Positions 26,132-38,257 of a stretch of DNA of 64,000 nt are shown in pieces. How positions within the stretch are numbered: position 1 is the first letter of the stretch; each line of letters starts with the position of its first letter. The position numbers were made by a program, and so were the translations under genes. This DNA is from Dromaius novaehollandiae (lineage: Eukaryota; Chordata; Aves; Casuariiformes; Dromaiidae): positions 106,498,387 to 106,562,386 of the forward strand of contig NC_088100.1 of the NCBI RefSeq assembly GCF_036370855.1. The letters run 5' to 3'. Under the pieces are notes generated by a model that saw nothing but the letters and a program-made list of their open reading frames with translations, was not told where the DNA came from and ran no database searches.

Positions 26132-26638
26132 CACCATTTATGTGCTGATCAATAATTTTACTATTCCCCATGTCTGTGCAAGATCAGTGCTAGCAAATAG
26201 GAAGCATGCTCGACATGTGGTATGCCTGGTTTCTGCCATTCCAGATCGCAGTCCAGTGAGGAAGCTGAAGTTTGGACATATAACCCATTTTCTGTTATCC
26301 AGCTATAGGGGTTGGGTAGGGTAGACTGCTGGGGGTAGTAAGACATTAAAGCCTGCACGGATGGCATCAGCCTGACAAGCTACTCATCTCATCCCTCTTC
26401 CAGAGTTTGCTGCTCCATGGGAGAGAGGAGGTGCATATTTAGATGAACCTAAACATGTCGCTGGCTCCACAGTTACAGTAGCATCAACAGTGGCAGAAGC
26501 TGGGGCACGCAGTTTGGGTTTGTGTTTCTGAAGCCTTTTTGACAAGAGGGCAACAGTTTTCAACCTGAGAAGCTGCAAAAAACCTTATGCTTTGTGTCAA
26601 AAACACTGCCAGACTCTGGACTCCCACTGCTGCAGCCT

Positions 26639-26925
26639 TGTGCCATGGGTACTATCAGCAATGCAAAGTGAGACATGGTTCGGAGACCCAGCTGAGTCAA
26701 GCCAACTCTTTATTACTAGTGTGAAAACAGGGTAATAACAGAGTGAAGCTTTTAGGAGTCCTGTATTTTGGTCTGCTCTTTTATGCTAATGATCTTTGTG
26801 CTCTTATCTTTCCCAATATCCCTGTATTTTTTTAGTTAATTTCCCACCTTGACTCAAGCAGGCCATTTTTATCACTGTAATTTCTCTCTGTATCTCTCAT
26901 TCAGGCAATTCAGGTATTTCACACA
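26639..26925 (-). mobile_element. possible decayed solo LTR
   Basis: Read on the - strand, the segment could start TGTG (right edge near 26,925) and end CACA (left edge 26,639). A TATA-like CATAAAAG lies at about 26,783-26,790. An AATAAA poly(A) signal lies at 26,709-26,714, about 70 bp before the end. This is the order expected in a retroviral LTR and parallels the better element at 49.35 kb. No clear target-site duplication is seen and the edges are guesses. Confidence 0.3.
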
Positions 26926-29900
26926 GCAGCAGCTGAAGATGCTGAAGGATGTCTATTGGGCCATTGGACTAATGTCTTTTGCTTCATGTCCTCTTTCTAG
27001 CTGATTTCTCTTTTCCTGAGGAACAGAGCTCACGCTGTTCTCAAACTGTTGTTTGGACACTGCAAGAAGCAGGTAGTCTTTACAGCCTGTGATGTGGGCT
27101 GTTGTGTCTCTGAAAAACACTGGGTTTTGGCACAGGAATTATTTTTACAAGACTTTTTCCACAAATAAATTGTCAGATTGCCAAAATTACAGTTGAAATA
27201 AGGGGAAGGGACAGGTCTGATGTACTTCCCAAAATGAAAAAAGGTTAGGGGGAAAAATCTTATCAACAAATTTGCAAAATGTCCTATCATCATTTTCAAA
27301 ATCAAAAGGTTTATTTTACTTTGAAACAACTTTATTCAGACATCAAGATCAAACACTGCAAAAAATAAAAAAGAAACAAAACAAACAAGAATTGGCATAA
27401 ACTTTTTTCAGAATTTCCAAAATTTCAAATATTTAGCCAGATTTTTTGTGAATGGCAGATATAAAATCTAAACAAATCTTTTGAGACCAAAACAAAAGCG
27501 CCGCCTGCCACTTCTAATCAGATGTGATAACTAGATCACAGAAGTAAACCACATGATTGCTTTCAGTGTCCTAAGGCAAATGATACTCTGCTTATAAAAG
27601 TTTTCTCTACCTAAAAAGATGAGTTTGCTCCTCCTGGAATCAGTTTAATAGCCTGTGCCAATGAAAAACAGGCAGAATTTTTGTTGAGTTTGTTAGGATT
27701 TTGTGGAGTCTCTTATCAGTGTGTATTTTTGTGCTGAACTTCCCAGGGTGGCTGTAGAATGGGAGTTCAGATCCCTTCAAAGAGATGAAGGAAGTCAATC
27801 CACATCCACAGCACCTTCAGGAGACAGTCTCATCAGGGCTTATTTTTGGTGTAATTGCCTCTAAGTGATTAATACTTCCCTTTCAGTTTAAAAGTAATTA
27901 ATTCTCATTCTAGACTGAAAAGAACCCTGGGTCTGTGAACATCCTCAATTTTGTCATATATAAGTTTTACAGCAATTATAAATGAATAAATCCAGATTCT
28001 CATAAATTATTTATGTCACAATTAATGTTGTCTATTCCATTACCAAAGTATCCATCATGTAAATAATAGGTATCTACTGAACTTCATGGAGAACTAAAGC
28101 ACAGTGGTTTAAGTCTAGAATACCATGTTTGAGGTCAGCAATGTTTTTTTTTTTTTTAATGGATTAGGAGTTAGAACTGTGGCAAGAGCAACATCTCATC
28201 ATATAAAAATGTTGGTACTATTTTGGAGACACCCTTTTGGGAGCTGTAGAAGGTTAAGTCAGATCTCTCCAGAAGGAGGAGCAAATTGCACCTTGTCCCT
28301 AAAATTTTTGGAGAATCCTTTAAACTCCAACCAAAATGTTGATAGAAATGTCAGAGTGTCTCTTTCAGGTTTTCCTTTAAAGGAAAGGACTCATCTCTTC
28401 ACAGGTTCTTAAAAGAAGAGTTTATCTAAGTCAAGGTGAGATGGACAGCTCAGCAGATAGAAATACTTCTCTGAAGTTCAAAATAAGACCCTGATGCCCG
28501 GACGCTGGACCAGTTCTGGTCTCTGTCTTTCCCCGCAGTCTAGCTCAGATAGGAGCCCTCCAGCCAACATGGTGCCTCTGGTGAATCTAATCTGCTGTGC
28601 TGGCGACTCTTGTTTGCATTACAGGTGGGTCCCAGAGTCCCATTGCTGGATACTGTGAATTGCATACAGCAATTCTGGTGCTGAAATGTTCGGCATTGCT
28701 GTGCCCTTGCAAATCTAATTCCTACCTCTTCATGAATCTAGTGCTGAGAGCTCACATGGTCCACTCAGTGATATTCATGCATTTACCGCAGATAACAGCA
28801 GTGCTCTGGTCCACCCACCAGTACTACAGCAGCCTGTACGAACCAAGCTGTACAATAAACAAAACGTTAACCATATCAGAAAAGCTTTTCTTTGCTCGAC
28901 TTTCAGCTTTGTACTGTTTATTTTTGTTCAACAACAAAAACAGATGTTTTCTAGTGTTTCTGCTTCTCCAGATGTATCTTTTAAAATGTTGTCAACTGTT
29001 CAAAGACACTGCTGATTTTTGGAGAGCAGAAAGACCTGTGGGAAGTTAGCTATCTGGCACTGTAAATTGAATTTTCTAGGTGCACAGTCCATTTTTTTCT
29101 AATGGACACGCCATGATTAAGGATTCACTTAGGACTTCCTCAAAGGGTCCCATTGTGGCTTCGGCCTGCAGTACAAACCGCATATATCTTAGAAAATTAG
29201 ACTTTGGAGTGAACGGAATATGTATTAGTGTACAAATCACAGCTGCCAAGACACACAAATTCTCTGTCCATTCACTTGGATTTCGGCTCTCTCTGTTGTT
29301 GGGAAGGAAATGTTGTGATCACAGGGAGAATTAGCATGAGAGGCCACTGTGAAAAAAAGATAAAATGGAACCATATATTCAGACCGGAAAGAGGAACAAA
29401 ATTCACATTCATATTTTTACCAAATCTAAACTGCAATAGTATTACTTCTAAGTATAAGTAATGCTACATTTTTCATATGAAGAAGCAAGCAAAGTTTTCT
29501 TCTGTTTTGTTTGTGCTCAATAAAAGCAGAGGCAAAAGGGTGTGACTGAATTCTGCATTTAGAGCTGGAGAGTAGTTTCCTCAAGCGTGAATATTTTGTT
29601 ATGATTCTATGTTTAGCTCAACACCTATAATCCATTAGTATGTTGGATTGTATATGCACAGCTGAAGGTGAAGGATGTTTATCGTAATTTACAGCTGATG
29701 TGAATCTGTCAAATCTGAAATACATATATTTGGCATTTAGATTGAGAATGTGGGAGAAACTCTTATTAGCCAGAAGATGATATTTCTGATAATTTGAAAA
29801 AACAAAGTCTCTAATTACTTCCATATTCTTGCCTGAGGATCTGAAATCAATAGTGTTTCTTTAAAATTCAATTTACATTTATGTGTATGCAGACTCTTCC

Positions 29901-31094
29901 ATCGAATGTTACCAGTTTCACATGTCATATAAGGCATTCTTCTAAAGGGAAACCTGAGGACTGCTTAATCTTAAAATTTAGATCAATTATTTAATTCATA
30001 ACTATATTCTACTGTAGATACAAAACCTTCCTAATAAAGAAAATAAAGAATGAAGGAAAATAAAATAATCTTTCTTCTGCAGTGTGGATTCTCATTACAT
30101 TTTCTTTATCGGCATGCTCTGTAAAACCAGTGGGAATGAGTATAACTTCACAGTTCCAGATTAATATTTTCTTTCTTTCCATATTAACTGTATCAATAAA
30201 AACACTGATTTCACAAGTGAAATCAGTTCATTACTCCTGACCTTCAGAAAGATAGCTACATCTCACCCGCTCAGTGCCTTCACAGCTGCCCTGCAGGCTT
30301 TCTAATTCAGAAATTAGGAAGACCCAGCAGCTGTAGCCCTAAAGTCTGCAAAATTCCCTAACTCCAAAACAATTCACCAGGTAGATTGACCTAAACTTAG
30401 GATTCTGTTCATTCTACAGAAATGTGGAAGTGTTTGGGTCTTGTTCTCAACAGGAATAGAATAAAGCATTTGAAATGTCAAAGAAATAGAGAAAGGAAAA
30501 TAGAGAATTGTGAACTGAGGCACTGACGTGGGGACACCGACTCTTTCTCATTTTACAGTAAAAGGGGCCTATTGATGACCTTACCCATTGATGACCTTGT
30601 CTGAAAAGTAGTAACTGTAAAAGTAAACAAGCAAAAATTTTTGTTATATTGTGACTGTTTCCTCTTAGAAAACTCAACACTGTAAATAGTCATGGTGGCT
30701 GAAAGTTCCTAGGATTATGAAAGGCTATTTACTTGGAAAATATGATCACTCAGGGTTATAAGTAGAGAAACCTTTAAGAAACTGTTGGAAGAGAAGCTTG
30801 CTTCCAGAGATAAGCCAATTTGGAAGTGACGGAAGAAGCATTCCTCTTAAGTATATCAACCTAGAGCTGCCTTTGCATGCTCCTAATTAGACAAGTGGTA
30901 TTGGCTGCTGTCGGATGGTCCTATTAGACTGCAAGGATTGTTGGTTTGACTCAAGTTTCATGCAAGACTATGCTGAGAATTAAAAATTTGTAAGGGGACA
31001 CAGTTACACTGATCTTGATCTATATCCCTCGTTGCACTGAACAAAGAGCATACGTACAGAAGAATATATGTATGTCATCACACATTGTCAAAGG
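26926..31094. other. non-coding stretch, nothing recognised
   Basis: AT-rich. The longest open frame is 150 codons (28,597-29,049, +). Its Leu/Cys/Ser/Phe-rich translation has no recognisable family or start context. A T-run lies at about 28,143-28,158 and a perfect hairpin at 30,204. Confidence 0.5.
30204..30227. repeat. perfect 11-bp hairpin with 2-nt spacer
   Basis: ACTGATTTCAC (30,204-30,214), spacer AA, then GTGAAATCAGT (30,217-30,227). All eleven pairs match and the sequence is not simple-repeat, so it stands out from the AT palindromes elsewhere. Confidence 0.9.
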
Positions 31095-31425
31095 CATAAA
31101 ATCCTAAGACTGAAAGGGTCCTCACAACCCTGTGAAAAAGAGTGTCAGCTATACAAATGTTCGTCTAGTCTATTTTTAAAGGTTTCCAGAAATCTATTCC
31201 ACATCTTCTCTATCCTCTTATTGAAGAGCTTTATTCTAACAGTTAGTTTACATCTCTCTTGCTGCAGTTTAAATAATTACTTCTCCTTAGACCCATCTTC
31301 GATATGTAAAACATTCAATTCTCATCTTCCTTACAGTACCCTCTTCTGAATTTGAAAATTCTTACTATGCTGTCCCTCCCCTCTACATACCCTGATAAAA
31401 TAAACATTTTGTTCAATCTCTTCTT
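31095..31425 (-). mobile_element. old CR1 LINE 3' fragment
   Basis: The order of blocks on the + strand is the reverse complement of a CR1 3' end. A degenerate octamer end (CATAAAATCCTAAGACTG) comes first, then GAAAGGGTCCTCAC. Next come the segments equivalent to CR1 'attccac..cct..cctaTTGAAGAGCTTTATTCTAAC', TCTCTTGCTGCAGTTTAAA and TACTTCTCC. A diverged stretch including CCCTGATAAAATAAACATTT follows. No intact frame remains. It is clearly more diverged than the copy at 43.3 kb. The right limit is approximate. Confidence 0.7.
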
Positions 31426-33002
31426 CTACACTATGCTAGGGACAGTATTTCAAATGACATTTCTCAGTAATCAATTTGTATGGCTTATTCTCACAACGTT
31501 TGTCTCGTTAGTGTGTATGTGTATGTTCATCATACAAAAATTTAGCATGATAAATGACTAACCTGTAGATAAGGTTTGGTCCAAAGCTGCCTGAAATCAA
31601 CACAAAGAAGACCTTTACCTTCTCTGGCTTGTGAATCAGGCCCACACCAAGGAAACAGTTTAATTTTCTGATACAAACAGCAAGGAAAACCACTCTGTCA
31701 GCTGTTTCCTCTGCTCCCTTACCCCCCATGTCAGTTCCAAATATTTTCTCAAGTTGATCATGATGTTACTACAGAGATTGCACTATGTTTATTTTTGTCA
31801 TTTTAAGTGGTATGTTATCTAAAGATTTTAATTTAGTGGAGACGCTGAGTGCTTTTAAAACATTTTTTCAATAAATGACCATCTTATCAACATTGGCCCA
31901 TAATAATGACATTTACTACATTTTACTACAATAAAACTTTCACAGAGCGGGAAGAAAAAGTTTGATGGATGCTAAACTAAGTAAAGGTCATAACATTTCT
32001 GTATGTTTCAGGATAGACCACAAACAAAGCAATATTTCCTGGTGCCCATTTCCTTATGAACAAGAAACTGGGAAAGTGAATTTCAAAATGTGCTGATCTC
32101 CATACGCATCAAAAATCATCACCAAAAGCACAGCATAATTAAAGCTTATTTTTCCCCATGTTATTTCTCCACTTAAAGCCCTTTTTGCAATAGTAGTGGT
32201 ATTTATAGTAAGCCAATTTCATATCCAGGAACAGGTTCCGTCTGGATCACAAGACAGGGGCAGGCTTTGGAGAGGACCTTCATTTAGAAGATAGGTATTG
32301 GTGGACTGTTACATTGATCTAAAATTTCCCAGCTGTTTTGTTTACTTACCCAAATAACCAGATACCAGGCAGGGGTCCAACTGGTTGGTTCTAAACATTA
32401 TTATATTCTGTGCGGACAGCAAATAAGGAACATTAAAGGAGCATGTGCTAGGCTCTGAGTACTGCAGTGACCTGTCCAGTGATCAGTCATACAAATGTAA
32501 GTGACAGTAAGAACAAGAGGAAGCCCTCTGGCCATTCTTGTCTAATGAATTGTTTCTCTTAAAACATTTTCTTATTGCTTCTGTTTGGGGCTCAAAAGTC
32601 AGTTTCAAACTAAAGAAAAATAAAAACTTCAAAACCGTCCAAACTATAAATGCACAACCACAAAGATTACCAACTTAATCTGTTTGGGCAGACCAGCTTC
32701 ACCTAGAACCCTACAAAGCAGACAGAGAACATCTACTATTAAGCAGCTCTGATATTTTGTTGAATTTCTTCCTGTTTCAAGTTTGCTTCAAAATTTGAGA
32801 AATGGCCATTTATTCAAGTGACAAGCAAATTGTGAGAGACTCAGACTTTATGTTTTCTTCTACTACATGCTTAAAGATTTAGACAATTATTCAAACCTTA
32901 TCCAAATAATTTGAACCTCTTCAATCAGCACCACTAGCTAGAAATCTCACAAGAATATGGAGGCTGTCTTGTGAGATGTGCAGTACTTCCTGTTTCTGGT
33001 TA

Positions 33003-33093
33003 ATATTTTGGCCTTTCACCGTTCATGTCTCGGTATTTTGGCTTTTATCAGTTCCTGTCTAGGTATTTTGGCTTCCCTTGATTTCCGTCCCAG
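33003..33093 (+). repeat. three-copy 30-bp minisatellite
   Basis: Three consecutive units begin ATATTTTGGC, GTATTTTGGC and GTATTTTGGC (33,003; 33,033; 33,063). Each ends in a TTCxTGTC/TTCCGTCC-like block. The first two units are exactly 30 bp and the third is 30-31 bp. The 5' ten bases are nearly invariant and the middle has diverged. Confidence 0.85.
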
Positions 33094-33231
33094 CTGGAAA
33101 ACAGAAGTGCAGATGCATGTGAAAATGAGAAATAATGAAAAATATAGAAAAAATGAACATTTCAAATTCTAAAAGTTTGATTCAAGTTATTCAAGTTCAG
33201 ATTTTACAATGAGCAGCAGTTTGGTGAGGCC

Positions 33232-33247
33232 TTTTTTTTTTTTTTTT
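33232..33247 (+). repeat. poly(T) tract, 16 T
   Basis: A pure run of sixteen T without a recognisable adjacent retroposon body. Confidence 0.85.
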
Positions 33248-36200
33248 CCAAAACTGATATGGTAGGGACCAGAAAGACTCTCAGAACAGTATTATCTTGT
33301 TCATTTGTGACAGTCATCCTACATGACTCAGCACTGTACGTTTTGTGATGATTAAACCTCCAGAAAGATGACATTGAAACGAGCCACATTTTTCTAAGAA
33401 AGCAATTGATCCATGCCTCTGAGGGGAAAAAAAAGGAACAGAAAAAAGTGGGTCAAGAGAGTTCCTACATGAATTTTTTAGGATAATTAGTGGGTTAGAG
33501 TTTCCTTGCAACAAACAGGTATTTTCCAGCTGGCCAAGGGCAGCAGTGATTTCAGATCCAGCATGTCTGGTGAGTTTCTAACGAAATCCAAACAATGTCT
33601 GCCCTGGCTCTTTGCAAACAGAAAAGTCTGTGCTAAACCCTGGAAGGCTATAAGGCATGAACTCTTTTGTGTCAGCTTGGAGATTTGCAACGGTTTGCAA
33701 GGAAGGAACTCAATGGTCCAATGCAATGGCTGTCAGGACTGCTTGTTCTCCTCACCACTCTTGGACACCTCTTCTCCAAAAGGACCATCCAGCTCAAAGT
33801 GAAGCCTGGCTCATAGGCTCTGACTTCAGAGATTCAAAAAGTGGTTGCAGTTGATGAACTCCAGCCTTTCTGGAATGGCCCTTCAGAGTGCCAAAGCATT
33901 GACTGCCGTACGTCCTAGGAGCTCCCTTCAGAGAAGGGTGACCAAATAATTAAGCAAGGTGATAACCGATTTAAAAATAAATCATGTAATAGTGAAAATG
34001 TAGCAAGAGCCTGTGGGCTCACTTATTTGTAGTATTTATAATACCATTTCCAAAAATTTAAAGACCAGCTGCAAAGCTTTAGGAATGGACAAGTAAACCA
34101 ATAAAATGAGCATAAGTACTAATGTGAAGCAGTGAGGAGGCCACCCAGGTTCATTCCCTCAGTAGTCACCAAAAGAAATGTGGGATGCATGAGTAGATGT
34201 GTCTTCCCAGAAGTATATGCAGTCTCAAACAGGGATTTCAGGCACCCTTCACTTCTACATGCTGTTCCAGCTGTATGACTTGGAAGCTCCGGACAGAGCA
34301 TAAAGTAAGAGGGAAATAGTGGCTGTGCTTCTGAAGCTGGCAGAAACTGCTGCCTTGCAGGAGCAGGGGGGCAAAGCAAGAGGAGGACAAGCAAGATCAG
34401 CCCCTGCAGGCACCTGCCTTCCAGGATGGCAGCAACTCTCAATTCCTCCTACATCGCTGTAAGCTGGGAGAGCGCGTCCTTTCACCAAGGCACAGCCCTT
34501 AGTGCCTGGCAAGGCAGCAGCTCTCAACGCCCCAGGGTTTTTGAGTCCCCAGAATTTCACAAGTGACTTTTGTGCAGCACTGCATGTGGGCTGTTGGAGC
34601 CGTTGCACCCTGTGCATCACCGTGCATGAAGTCACTGGCTCTTTGCTGTGAGTCAGTCTTCAGTGGCTAACAGCTTGTGATTCTCTGGAAATTTCACCTA
34701 AGTCTCAAGGTACCTGTATCCAGCCCAAGGTACAGCTGTGCTCCCTGAGAAAAATCACCAGAAAGTCAAAAACCTGAGATTTTCCTAACAATGTTTTTTA
34801 GCAAGGGATGAAAGACAGCAAAATAGTCAAGAAAACAAATGTTTTGCTTTAGCTATACCATAAACAGTTACTTACCTGTGACTTATCATTTAATATCATA
34901 ACTAATAATATTAATATACTATACTGAAAGGCAGTCAAATACTATAGAGTAAGTGTTTGGCCGATGGTGAAGTAACAGCGCTGTCATGGATGCCAGCAGG
35001 CCTGGACACCCTTAGTGAAAAGCCTGGTGGTGTAAAACTCAATCCAGAGAGAATGCATACCAATATTTAGTTATTATGATCCCATTATTGGAGAACTGAG
35101 GTCTTGGCAATGGAAAACAATTTTCTTGGATGAAAGAAACCACTCTTGGGAATTAATCTGTACTGTGCAATTATGTGTGTATTCACATGCTACTGTGTCA
35201 ATGAACAAAAGGAACGGACTCTTCAGTGAGACTTGTCCAGATCCTTTGTTGTTATGATGCATCATCTCCTAAGGTGAGAGGTATTTGATGCCTTTCTGCA
35301 TCACTCTGCTTTAAAGGCTTTCATGTATATGTACCACCTCTTTAAAAAGAAAAAAAGATTATCATTCAAGTGAAAATCTGAGTAAGCAAAGGCATTTGGC
35401 TCTAACATATGTGGAAAGTTTATTCTGGAGCCAGAGGTGGTTACTCTGACCGTAATTTTACACAGACAGTTACAAGCAGTTATCTTGGTGGGTTCATATC
35501 ATTTTTATGTGAAGTACTTTAGTATTTTACTTTTAATTATTTTTCAATAAATAAAGCAGAATGAACTTCAGTGATTCATGCTGCCAACTACTTTCTTAAC
35601 CACTGCTCTTTACTGAGAAAAATTTATAATGATCAAAGATAAACTAAAGTATTAGCTTGAAGAAATTTGACTTTAGGTTTAAAAGTTCATTTTATGAGGT
35701 AGATAATCTTCAAAATTTTTTTCAGGCCTCATAAATTTGATTGCTTTTTCCTTAGTTCTTTAATTGTTAAAAAGGCATAAAGTTCAGAAATACTATTTCA
35801 TTTGCATTCACGGGAGTTTCTAGTCATTGCTCCGTCTAGCTTCAAGATCACAAGTCAGTCTTCATAGTCACTGAATATGCATTACTGACCAATGCATTTG
35901 TGTTGAAAAAAGACCTATTTAACACCTCTCTGTCAAGAGACAGTCTGAGCATGCAATAAATTTTCTTCCCATTCTATGAAGGGCACAATGTTTGATCTGT
36001 TTGATGCTGGTTGCTATATATTAGAACCATGAGAAAGATAAGATAAGTTAATGTTTTTTCAAAGAAAAGGCATATATAAAACCTGTGCTGGACGTAAAAC
36101 AAAGAGGGTTCTAACGTGACAGCAAGCAGTTCCTAACCAGGCAAAGGGCAAAAGCCAGCCCTCATACTCTCACATACAATTCCCTATCAACTTCCTTCAG

Positions 36201-37051
36201 AGGGTATTGTGGGGGCTGAGATAGGCCCATACACATATACCTGCATTTGCTCTCAGTTGACTTCTACAGAGTTAGTCTATCAGTATACAGAAGAGCGAAA
36301 TATACCTCTATACACATATCTGGAGAAGCTTTCATCTTCATCTTTCACTTTGGTGATCATTTAGCCACCTTCTTGTATACAGTATATATCTCTAAAAAGA
36401 AAAAAAAACTGTGTGTATATACATATATATGTATATATAATTTTGAATTGCTCTATATTTACATATTTTAACAGCTCATTCATAAATTTCAGTTTCATTT
36501 AAAGGCATCTTCTTATCCTCCCCTTGTGACTTCATGTGTTTTTGATGCCCTCCTAAATGATGTGTTAGTAGAAGGAGAGCCTGAGGACTTCTTCATTTTT
36601 TCTGGTTAAGAAGATAATGCAGCAAAAAATAAAAAGCTCAGATCTTTCAGATTTTCAGGCCTGTTTCTATTGTATTTTATCCCTGAAATGAAGCATAAAA
36701 CTCTCATATTTCAATAGAATTGAAATTCAGGAGTCAAGAAACATTGCAGGACAATACCTGCTACTTATAAGTCTTCTAGACTTTCTAAAATAGAAACTAT
36801 ATCATTAAGATATCTATCTTTATGCTGCTTAGCAACAGAAAAATCTAAACCGTTTTAGGAAATAATGCTTCATCATCCTCATTTCTAAGCATATCATCAT
36901 CATTTTGACATGATATAACAAGAAGTTACCTCACGTTAGCTGAGTCACGGCAGCTTATTTTTTCTTTTATTCTTCCTAGTCAGATTATCTTGCATTTCTC
37001 ATAAATTCAGTGTGTTGCTCACCAGCTTGCAAGTGGAAAGACCATTTAGAG

Positions 37052-37125
37052 AATCATATCTATATAGGACTGGAAGAAATGTGAATGGAGAATTTAGTCC
37101 AATCTTTGCACAAAGACAGAAAACA
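37052..37125 (-). mobile_element. CR1 3'-tip fragment
   Basis: GAGAATCATATCTATATAGG, GACTGGAAGAAATG, AATTTAGTCCAATC and CACAAAGACAG follow the start of the reverse-complemented avian CR1 3' end (octamer repeats, 'gg.tggaagggacct', 'tctagtccaa'). Only about 75 bp is recognisable. This fits the severe 5' truncation common for CR1. Confidence 0.6.
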
Positions 37126-38220
37126 TGACGTCTTTAGCAAAACTAAAAATATTTCATAAATGTGGACTCTAGTGTTATTATAACTACTATTACTATAACA
37201 CTAAAAGCTCCTGTATAGATCCAAGGTCTTGCGTGCTTAGGAAAGTTCCCTCCCCTAAAACTTTAGGAGCTCAAAACTAAGGTGGAATGAATAAGAGTAG
37301 GGACAAACAAACTACTTTTTCGCTCTTTAAACATTAGAAAAAGTAAAATATCGAAAAATATCAGTGGAAGGCAAATTCAGCCCCATTGCAATCTTTGCAT
37401 ATTGGGCATTGAAAAGCTGTTTTCACAGAAGATGTATTCTTCAAAATTTCCAGCAAATCAGATTTTCTGATTCTTGTGAAACCCTCCGATATGCATGAGA
37501 CGATAGAATGGGTGTATTATGGCTGTAAGTATAGGGAGAGGCATGATGCTGGGACTACTTTTGGGAAGAGCTTGACTTCTGTGTGCTGGGCATAAGCTTC
37601 TAAATGCTCCAAGGAACTGCATTGCTTCTGCTGTCACTGTGATGTGATACTTTCATCCTCTCACTTTTATTGCACTGTTTCCTTGAATTCTCTCTGTCAT
37701 TTGGCAGTTTTGTGTTCAGTATAACAGCACAATAGCAGCGAGTTCATCAGCAACTGAGTAGCTATGAAGCAGGGTCTACACCATGCATGTTCAGAAAGGA
37801 ACACAGCATCATCTGGGACTGTATATGTCTAAAAATGTTACTTAAGATTGAAGCCAGGACTTACACTCAGGGATGTGAGGAAAGTGCTATTGTGCTATGA
37901 GAAGGATCCAGAAGATGACTCTGTCTCTCTCCATACACTGGAAGAGCAACCACTCCTGAATCTCGATCTTTGTAACTGGCTACAGAACAGAAAAATCAGG
38001 CAATTCTCTGTTTGCCATAAAATATTTCTGAACCAGCACCACATGATGTCACTCAGTATTGATTACTTTACATTCAAAATCTACTTCATTCAGTCCATAA
38101 ACTGAAGCTTCCTGTTGTTGTTATTTTCACCTTCTTTTTAGGCATCTGTTGTGGGTGTTGAAGTGTTCAAACGGCACGCAAAGCAAGAATAATATCTTCA
38201 CATTCCTCAGGATTTAATAG

Positions 38221-38257
<37 letters not shown>

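Larger units (their letters stand above)
31426..37051. other. non-coding stretch with a GC-richer patch
   Basis: No gene recognised. A locally GC-richer patch spans about 34,240-34,640, where long frames overlap on the - strand (107 and 126 codons). None has a domain, so they are read as composition effects. It also contains the 33,003 tandem repeat, a T16 run and AT-rich tracts at about 36,410-36,440. Confidence 0.5.

Noticed and set aside
28597..29049. 150-codon open frame on +
   Set aside because: No recognisable family, hydrophobic patches only, no supporting context.
34255..34635. 126-codon frame on - in a GC-richer patch
   Set aside because: A second frame overlaps it on the same strand, no domain is visible, and no clear exon borders are present.
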